From assembly GCF_001939045.1 (NCBI RefSeq), contig NZ_MKIM01000022.1:62001-126000 (forward strand): 64,000 nt of DNA, given 5' to 3'. Within the stretch, counting starts at the first letter, position 1; each line of letters begins with the position of its first letter. This DNA comes from Rhizobium oryziradicis (GTDB lineage Bacteria > Pseudomonadota > Alphaproteobacteria > Rhizobiales > Rhizobiaceae). Below the pieces are notes generated by a model, which was given only the letters and a program-made list of their open reading frames with translations, did no database searches and was not told the origin of the DNA. Of this stretch, positions 57,945 to 64,000 are shown one piece after another. The position numbers and the translations under genes were made by a program.

Positions 57945-59282
57945 CTAAGCGGCAGCAGCCTCAACAAGCTCCTGGCTGTTCCATCCTTGTGGCAAAGGCT
58001 GTGGCCGATCAAACGCCACGTCCTCGACGTTCAAGCCCTTCACGCCTTGCACAAATGCGCCGGGCATGCCGCCGGGGTAATCCAGCAGGCCAACGATGCG
58101 GCCGTCAGAGCCACGGGTCCATGCGTTGGCGCGGCCTTCTGCGTTAGGATCGGGCGTCAAATCGGCATTGGTGGGGCGCAAATCGTAGCGCAGACCGGTT
58201 CCCAGCTTGCCAACCTGCTGCTCCAGCCGAATGCGCGAAAGCTGCACATTGTGGATGCCAGCCGGCGCAACAGACACCAGGGTCACAGCACCTTCCATCT
58301 TGCCGGTAATATCTTCGACGATCAGGTTTTCAACAGCACCCGCAGGGCGTTCAGACACGCGATCCACCACCGTCACAGTCAAGGCCTCTCCAGAGCCCCA
58401 AAAACCATCGGGTGTTTCAAAGCAATCAAGATCAATGCGTGAAAAGCGAACATTGGACACCCGGCCGCCATCGCGCGAGAAAATGCCAAGGCCACGGTTG
58501 GACTGCTCCACCTTGCAATCTTCAAACACCACATTGGTAAAATCGCCAAAAGATTCCGTGCCGATTTTCAAAGCACAACTGACGCTGGAGACCGTGCAGC
58601 GACGCACGACAATATCCTCGCATGTGCCAATGGCGGTGCCATTTGGACCCGCGCTGGTTTTGAGGCAAACACCATCATCGGCGGTCGAAATCTGGCAATC
58701 TTCAATCTGCGCCCGGCGGCAGGCATCCAGCACAATACCGTCGGTATTGGGCAGGCGGCGATTGTTGGTGACGCGCACATTGCTGATCGTCAGATCTTCA
58801 CAATTGACAAAATGCAGGGTCCACATCGGAGAATTGGCGACATCCAGGCCTTGCAGGCGCACATCCTTGCAATGTTCCACCACCAGCACACGGGGGCGGA
58901 ACTCGGCGGGCGTAAATGTGCCAACGCTCTCATCATCACCGATGATGAAATGATCGCCGCCCGCATCAATCCGGCCGGGGCCGGTGATGGCAATATGCTC
59001 CACCCGACTGGCCACCAGCATGGCGCGGTTGGATTTTTCAGCAATCACATCGACGATATTGTCGCAATAAGCCTCATAATCCGGCACAGGCTGCAACACA
59101 GCACCCTCTGTGAGATGCAGTTCCACACCCGTCTTCAGCTTCAGGCCGCCAACACTGTGGACACCCGCCTGCAAGGCAACGGTGCCGCCACCGGCTGCGG
59201 ATACGCTATCAATAGCGGCCTGAATGCCTGTGGTATTATTGGCGTCCAAAGCGGTGATGGATACATAGGTCTCGGATGTCAT
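57945..59282 (-). CDS. Glycoside hydrolase family 28 (polygalacturonase-like)
   Basis: 445 residues of right-handed beta-helix type. GH28 acids are present in PNTDGIVLD (NTD at 179-181) and TADDGVCLK (DD at 202-203). The usual GHG motif is replaced by SCA in SCALKIGTES (235-244) and the RIK motif by LGIFSR (265-270), as in some distant GH28 branches. No signal peptide, so a cytoplasmic enzyme acting on imported oligosaccharides is expected. Its start overlaps the GH105 stop (ATGA). Last gene of a three-gene operon. Confidence 0.85.
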   Translation of the reverse strand: MTSETYVSITALDANNTTGIQAAIDSVSAAGGGTVALQAGVHSVGGLKLKTGVELHLTEGAVLQPVPDYEAYCDNIVDVIAEKSNRAMLVASRVEHIAITGPGRIDAGGDHFIIGDDESVGTFTPAEFRPRVLVVEHCKDVRLQGLDVANSPMWTLHFVNCEDLTISNVRVTNNRRLPNTDGIVLDACRRAQIEDCQISTADDGVCLKTSAGPNGTAIGTCEDIVVRRCTVSSVSCALKIGTESFGDFTNVVFEDCKVEQSNRGLGIFSRDGGRVSNVRFSRIDLDCFETPDGFWGSGEALTVTVVDRVSERPAGAVENLIVEDITGKMEGAVTLVSVAPAGIHNVQLSRIRLEQQVGKLGTGLRYDLRPTNADLTPDPNAEGRANAWTRGSDGRIVGLLDYPGGMPGAFVQGVKGLNVEDVAFDRPQPLPQGWNSQELVEAAAA

Positions 59283-60373
59283 GCAGTGTCTCCTTGGGCA
59301 ACCAGCACGTCTGTCAGCAACAGCAGCACCAGCGCCTGACCATAAGGGGTCGGTAGGTTGGGAATTTTACGATAAAAATCAAGGTCATGGCCCATCGGCG
59401 TGCCATCGGACACGCCATGCACCACGCCCTCATCATCAATCTCACTGAGAACGGCGGCAAGAGCGCGATCGGCATGGACCTTATCAGCAGCATCGAGAAT
59501 GCCTGCCTCGATGCCGCGCAAAATGCCATAGGCGATGCCAGCGGCGGCAGACGTTTCGGTGGGCGATGTCGGATCATTCAAAAGCGTGTGGAAAGCACCA
59601 TCGGGCCGCTGAAACGCTTTGAGCGACGCCACCTGACTTTGCAAAACATGGCTTAAAAAGCGCTTGTCTTTGGCCTCCAGCCCCGGCACCAGAAAAAACA
59701 GCTCTGGAATGGCAACCGTGATCCACGCATTGCCGCGCGCCCAAAAGGCTTTGGCAAAATTATGCCGTCCTTTAAACGTCCAGCCATGATACCAAAGCCC
59801 GCTGACAGGATCAGACAAATAGCGGGCATGGATCATGAATTGATGGACCGCTTCATCAACCCAGTCTTTGCGATCAAAAAACACCCCGGCGCGGGCCAAA
59901 AACAAGGCGGCCATAAACAGGGTATCGTCCCAAAGTTCGCCCTCGTTCAGGCGCTCCTTGACCACATGCTGAAAGCCGCCGCCTTCTGTTTTGGGCAGGC
60001 TTTTCACCAGCCAATCAGCCCAATCCTGCACCAGGGCTTCAAAATCAGGCCGATCCACATGCTCGATCAAAATGGCCAGCGGCAGCATCGGTGCTGTGCT
60101 GTTGATCTGGCGGGGCGGCAAGCCGCGCCCGATCTGCATGGCATACCAATCCACCAGATCATCAAGCGCCACCTTGTCGTTTGCCGCCAAAGCTCGGCGC
60201 AAAAAGCCATAAAGGCCAACGCCCACTTCCCAGTCCCACTCGTCAAACTGAATACCACGGCCTGCGTCCTCGCCCACAAGCCCTTCTTCAATGCCTTTCA
60301 GGCGGCTAAAGGCCGCGGCCACACGGTCAATGGTCTGTTGCAATGCGTGAGTGTTCATGTTCTTCCCATCCAT
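59279..60373 (-). CDS. Glycoside hydrolase family 88/105, unsaturated rhamnogalacturonyl hydrolase-like
   Basis: 364 residues (ATG 60373; ATG 60358 is also possible). Alpha/alpha-barrel with the catalytic region GELWDDTLFMAALFLARAG and HGWTFKGRHNFAKAFWARGN, typical of GH105, and YGILRGIEAG later. It removes the unsaturated uronyl residue left by pectate or rhamnogalacturonan lyases, a cytoplasmic step. Placed between GH28 and a large unknown protein, all co-oriented; 12 bp separates it from the upstream gene. Confidence 0.88.
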   Translation of the reverse strand: MDGKNMNTHALQQTIDRVAAAFSRLKGIEEGLVGEDAGRGIQFDEWDWEVGVGLYGFLRRALAANDKVALDDLVDWYAMQIGRGLPPRQINSTAPMLPLAILIEHVDRPDFEALVQDWADWLVKSLPKTEGGGFQHVVKERLNEGELWDDTLFMAALFLARAGVFFDRKDWVDEAVHQFMIHARYLSDPVSGLWYHGWTFKGRHNFAKAFWARGNAWITVAIPELFFLVPGLEAKDKRFLSHVLQSQVASLKAFQRPDGAFHTLLNDPTSPTETSAAAGIAYGILRGIEAGILDAADKVHADRALAAVLSEIDDEGVVHGVSDGTPMGHDLDFYRKIPNLPTPYGQALVLLLLTDVLVAQGDTA

Positions 60374-60385
60374 AACATCCCCCGA

Positions 60386-62923
60386 TTATTGTATTTGCGC
60401 GCGTTGAAAAATCGGGCCAACTCCATCCCCATGCGCTGTCGCACTGTCAAAGGTCAGCATGGGAACCGGTTGCTCATGCACAAATGCTTGCTCCTGTTGG
60501 CCGATGAAAAACCGGCCATCATAGTGCAGTTGCAAATCAGCGCCGTGCGGCGGGGACACGTGCAGCGAGAGGTTTTGGGCATCAAACCGGATGGGCGTTG
60601 CCCGCAATCGATCCATGAATGCGGCAAAATCAGCTTGATCACCGGTGCCAACCACAGCCACCCAGCCAGAGATCGGCGCATTGCTGCGCACCTCGCGGCC
60701 TGTCATGGCCCCTGTCTCCATCATCTCAAGACCATGGCTGTTATAAAGACCAGCAAACCCGCCCGCTGAGCGGGCAAAAAGCCAGTTTTCCTCCAACACA
60801 ATTTCGTCCAGCCCATCGCGACCAAGATAAGCATGGGTCAGCGGCGAACGGCTTTTGCTGCTATCAAAAATCATCAAGGCAACATCGCAATGCTGGGCAA
60901 CACGCGGCAAAATGCCATTTCCGGCCCAATAGGATGGGCGTTGATGGCCCCACGGATCATCCTCGCCGGGATTGTTGATCCACAACCGCGCCATGGGATG
61001 GCCAGCCAGGCGAATATCCAGCACATGCTGCTGGTGCCCACGGGTGCCGGTTTTATGGTCAACCACGGTGGAAAGCTGCGAGGCCTCGGTTTTGAACACC
61101 ACCAGTTTGCCGCTTTCCAGCCCTTGCGCATAGCGCGCCTCGATACAGCGACCGGGGACGATATGTGCCAATGCCTCAAGATCGGCGGGCGGCGTATAGG
61201 ATGATGCACACAACATCGGCAAGGATGCCACGCCACCATTCAACCAGCCTTTGCCAAACGCCACCCATGCAAAGGGTGCAAGCTCAGTCAGCGGACCCGC
61301 CCGCAGCTCCTTATCATAGGCACGGCCTTGGGAACCGGCAGGCACGCCCGCAAGCGTGTGCAGCGCGATCATGCGGAAGATCAGATCGAGTTGATAGCGG
61401 GCACGCTTGGCAAGCGCTTCAGGCGCAAATTGCTCAACCGCTAACAGACCAATGAAATCAATCGGGTAATAGGCGGCCGAATTCCACTCGGCCAGACCGT
61501 GCGCTTCCACACTGTCAAACCATTTGTTCAGGCGCTCAACGGCCAGCGCCGCCTGCTGCCGACCTGTGCGCTTTGATGCCGAAAAGATCGAATCCGGCAG
61601 CAATTGCCCGGCGAGAAGTTGGCTTGTGTGAAAGCACAGCACATGGTTTTCGCTCCAAAACCACATGGTGTCATTGCCCGGCTCATCCACCCAATAGCGG
61701 TAGGAGAGCACCGATTGCTGCACCCGCAGCCTAAGATCGTCGGGCAGAATCTCTGCGAAATCGGCCAGCAGCCAGAGCAGTGGCACTATGATGAAATCAG
61801 AGCAATCTTTTCGCCAATCAATCGAATCCAGCGTGTCATCCACCAATTGGCGGAGGATGGTTTGGTCGATCTCACCGCTGGCCGCCATGGCCAAAACCCG
61901 ACCAATGCGCGGCGCGCCAAAGCGGGCGGAATAGATCAGGGCCTCCCGCTTTCTCTGTTGCAGCGTGGCAGCCCCTGGCGGCAAGGCCAGATCCGACATA
62001 AATGCCGCATCAATCGTACGGCTCACGGTGCCAGCCCCTTCACCAAGGCGCAATCGCACCCCATGATAGCCGTCGGGCAGCTCCTGCGTTTCGGGGATCA
62101 CCAGCCGTGTTGCGCCCGCCTTGAGTACCACGGTTTGCGATAGCAAAATTGCGCGATCATGCCCGTGGCTGAAAACCTCAACCGCAACGGCAAGATCAAT
62201 TTCAGGTGCGGCGTCAAACAGCAGCTCCAGCGGTTGGCGCACAAACACATCGCGAGACGGGCGCACGCCGCGCACCAGCGCTTCCAGCCGCGCCAACTCC
62301 GCACCATCCAGGGCCACCGGCAAGACAACGGTAATCGGCTGTGGATCGGTAACTTCCAGCTCAACAAACCAAAACGTATCGCGTTCAGCCAAATCTTCCG
62401 TGTGGATCAAAATGTCATTGTCGCCGGCAACAAGCTGAAGAGACACATCTGTCACTGATTCGACGTTGCGGCGAAATGGCTCGAATCGCACCTGCTCGAC
62501 ACCGTTGACAAAGATGCGCACGCCGCCACAGGTCTTGACCCTCAAACTCAAGCAGCGATCAGCATCAACCCGAAAACCACCTCGAAGCCAGCGACGAACA
62601 TGGGTAGGCACATGCCAGAAATTGGTGAACTCAACCCGGCGATTGGCCCCCGGCAGGTTGAGATGAGACGGCTCCCATGTCACATCCGGTGCGATCTCGC
62701 GCCCTACCATGGTTGCCCAGAAAGCCTTGCGGCACGGCAAATCACCCACATCAACAAAGCCATTGATGAAACGGTAATTGGCGCGATCCTGCGCAACCGC
62801 AGCCTCGCCCGGAAAATATGTGGCAAACAAATGCGACACAACCCAGGACGTGATTGTCTCACCATGGTGAACTGCATACACGGGATCGTTATCGCCTTTT
62901 GCCAGCGGGGTGGGTTGAGCCAT
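60386..62923 (-). CDS. Large protein of unknown function in a pectin-type operon (candidate carbohydrate-active enzyme)
   Basis: 845 residues from ATG 62923, with GGGAGG 6-8 bases upstream. I do not recognise a family. The first 330 residues look beta-rich, including jelly-roll-like runs (FVNGVEQVRFEPFRRN, NDILIHTEDLAERDTFWFVE). Residues about 340-620 look helical and carry DTMWFWSENHVLCFHTSQLL and EWNSAAYYPIDFIGLLAVEQ, similar in style to alpha/alpha-toroid lyases and hydrolases. The rest looks beta-rich again. No signal peptide. First gene of the operon with GH105 and GH28, opposite a LacI gene, hence a predicted role in breakdown of pectic or rhamnogalacturonan oligosaccharides. A new lyase or hydrolase family is possible. 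Confidence 0.6.
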   Translation of the reverse strand: MAQPTPLAKGDNDPVYAVHHGETITSWVVSHLFATYFPGEAAVAQDRANYRFINGFVDVGDLPCRKAFWATMVGREIAPDVTWEPSHLNLPGANRRVEFTNFWHVPTHVRRWLRGGFRVDADRCLSLRVKTCGGVRIFVNGVEQVRFEPFRRNVESVTDVSLQLVAGDNDILIHTEDLAERDTFWFVELEVTDPQPITVVLPVALDGAELARLEALVRGVRPSRDVFVRQPLELLFDAAPEIDLAVAVEVFSHGHDRAILLSQTVVLKAGATRLVIPETQELPDGYHGVRLRLGEGAGTVSRTIDAAFMSDLALPPGAATLQQRKREALIYSARFGAPRIGRVLAMAASGEIDQTILRQLVDDTLDSIDWRKDCSDFIIVPLLWLLADFAEILPDDLRLRVQQSVLSYRYWVDEPGNDTMWFWSENHVLCFHTSQLLAGQLLPDSIFSASKRTGRQQAALAVERLNKWFDSVEAHGLAEWNSAAYYPIDFIGLLAVEQFAPEALAKRARYQLDLIFRMIALHTLAGVPAGSQGRAYDKELRAGPLTELAPFAWVAFGKGWLNGGVASLPMLCASSYTPPADLEALAHIVPGRCIEARYAQGLESGKLVVFKTEASQLSTVVDHKTGTRGHQQHVLDIRLAGHPMARLWINNPGEDDPWGHQRPSYWAGNGILPRVAQHCDVALMIFDSSKSRSPLTHAYLGRDGLDEIVLEENWLFARSAGGFAGLYNSHGLEMMETGAMTGREVRSNAPISGWVAVVGTGDQADFAAFMDRLRATPIRFDAQNLSLHVSPPHGADLQLHYDGRFFIGQQEQAFVHEQPVPMLTFDSATAHGDGVGPIFQRAQIQ

Positions 62924-63326
62924 GAATCGCCTCCCTTCGATCATGAAATTATTTTATTGAATTTGGCGACATGGCTTTCACAACATCAAACAATTTCAAT
63001 TTTTTTGACGAAACTACGGGACGAATTCTTTGTCAAGCTGGAATTCAAGTTGGACACGGCAGAAAATCTGCGATCATTGACAATGAAAATATATTCATTA
63101 AACTTTTGCCATAGTCGATAAAATCCGACACGGGCTTTCAGATGTCCCTGTGTGTTGAGAAATTTCCAAACCGGTGCTGATGTCTAAAGTGATGCCTGCG
63201 GCAAAATCCCTCTTGGCGGCACGGGGGTGGAAGCGCTACGACTGAGCATGGTCGCGGAACATGGCACAGGCAAGCCCGGTCCGCTCCAGCCTTCGTGCAT
63301 GCCGTTTTTTAGAGGAACTCCGTCCC
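62924..63326. other. Divergent control region between the pectin-type operon and lldD
   Basis: 403 bp, AT-rich in the first 200. It must hold the promoters for both directions. AATGAA-AATATA-TTCATT (63082-63099) is a palindrome with 6-bp arms. Other short A/T-rich dyads near 62946-62965 are weaker. No tRNA or small gene seen. Confidence 0.4.
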
Positions 63327-64000
63327 ATGCTCAACGCGCTTACCATTGATGATCTGAAGCGACAGGCCCGCCGCCGCGTGCCGAAAATGTTCTTTGATTA
63401 TGCGGATAGCGGAGCGTGGACAGAATCCACATACCAAGCCAATGAAAGCGATTTTTCCAAGATCAAGCTGCGCCAGCGTGTGCTGGTGGATATGACCAAC
63501 CGCTCGCTGGCCAGCACCATGATTGGCCAGCCGGTGACCATGCCGGTCGCCATTGCGCCAACCGGCTTGACCGGGATGCAGCATGCCGATGGTGAAATTC
63601 TGGCAGCCGAAGCCGCCGAAGCCTTTGGCGTGCCCTTCACATTGTCGACCATGAGCATCTGCTCCATCGAGGATGTGGCTTTGCACACGCGCAAGCCTTT
63701 CTGGTTTCAACTCTATGTGATGAAAGACCGCGATTTCATCAACAATCTCATTGATCGCGCCAAAGCAGCAAAATGCTCGGCTCTGGTGCTGACGCTGGAT
63801 TTGCAGATTTTGGGGCAACGCCACAAAGACATCCGCAATGGCCTGTCTGCACCGCCAAAATTCACGCTCAAGCACATCTTGCAAATGGCAACCCGCCCGC
63901 AATGGTGCATGGGCATGGCAAACACCCAGCGCCGCAGCTTTGGCAACATCGTGGGCCACGCCAAAAATGTCTCGGACCTCTCCTCGCTCTCATCGTGGAC
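63327..64000 (+). CDS. lldD: L-lactate dehydrogenase (FMN-dependent, LldD-like), 3' end outside window
   Basis: The first 224 codons are present; the family is about 380 residues. ATG 63327 has AGAGGA 10 bases upstream. FMN-dependent alpha-hydroxyacid dehydrogenase features: FDYADSGAWTESTY at the start, IAPTGLTGMQHADGE, TLSTMSICSIEDV and FQLYVMKDRDFI. It oxidises L-lactate to pyruvate and feeds electrons to the respiratory chain. Other 2-hydroxyacid oxidases of the same fold cannot be excluded without the C-terminus. Confidence 0.9.
   Translation, partial: MLNALTIDDLKRQARRRVPKMFFDYADSGAWTESTYQANESDFSKIKLRQRVLVDMTNRSLASTMIGQPVTMPVAIAPTGLTGMQHADGEILAAEAAEAFGVPFTLSTMSICSIEDVALHTRKPFWFQLYVMKDRDFINNLIDRAKAAKCSALVLTLDLQILGQRHKDIRNGLSAPPKFTLKHILQMATRPQWCMGMANTQRRSFGNIVGHAKNVSDLSSLSSW

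Overview
The window looks like chromosomal DNA of an alphaproteobacterium of the order Hyphomicrobiales (Rhizobiales), most likely Rhizobiaceae. GroEL and GroES read like Agrobacterium/Rhizobium proteins. The groESL operon carries a CIRCE element. The SOS mutagenesis cassette imuA-imuB-dnaE2 has the alphaproteobacterial GTTC-N7-GTTC LexA box. Short-form HisG is paired with HisZ, curlin genes flank csgH, and RIME-like intergenic palindromes recur. The genus cannot be fixed from sequence reading alone. No rRNA, tRNA, prophage, complete IS or CRISPR array was seen.

Layout. 1-4.1 kb: 5'-partial hydantoinase/oxoprolinase B gene behind a large LuxR/LAL regulator, with two copies of a palindrome between them. 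4.2-15.2 kb: mostly housekeeping (EntD-type PPTase, recX, an MDR reductase, GNAT, lipoprotein, ileS, ribF, HAD hydrolase, chromate transporter). 15.2-17.4 kb: groES-groEL. 17.6-19.0 kb: curlin-csgH-curlin. 19.0-24.6 kb: dnaE2, imuB, imuA. 24.6-26.0 kb: AT-rich, gene-poor island with a PAS-like small protein and repeats. 26.0-30.9 kb: two L,D-transpeptidases, tag, a copper-type DUF2946/DUF305 pair, a HAD and a putative methyltransferase. 31.0-34.9 kb: hisS, two tiny membrane-protein genes, hisZ, hisG. 34.9-41.0 kb: DoxX, a secreted protein, glcDEF and a LysR regulator. 41-51 kb: DUF6880, NUDIX, phosphate permease, rsmE, gshA, a DUF937-like protein, a DUF1127/LysR divergent pair, TetR. 51.5-56.5 kb: guaB, a Tat-exported dienelactone hydrolase, alcohol dehydrogenase, patatin. 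56.9-62.9 kb: LacI regulator convergent with a three-gene pectin/rhamnogalacturonan-type operon (unknown 852-aa-class protein, GH105, GH28). 63.3 kb to the end: start of an L-lactate dehydrogenase gene.

Functional themes are oxidation of 2-hydroxyacids (glcDEF, lldD), plant cell-wall sugar use, stress response (CIRCE, SOS, L,D-crosslinking, Tag) and extracellular amyloid. The least explained items are the large protein at the head of the pectin-type operon, the coupled microprotein pair inside the his operon, the atypical AT-rich inserts in both aminoacyl-tRNA synthetases, and a family of structured, inverted-repeat-bounded intergenic elements.
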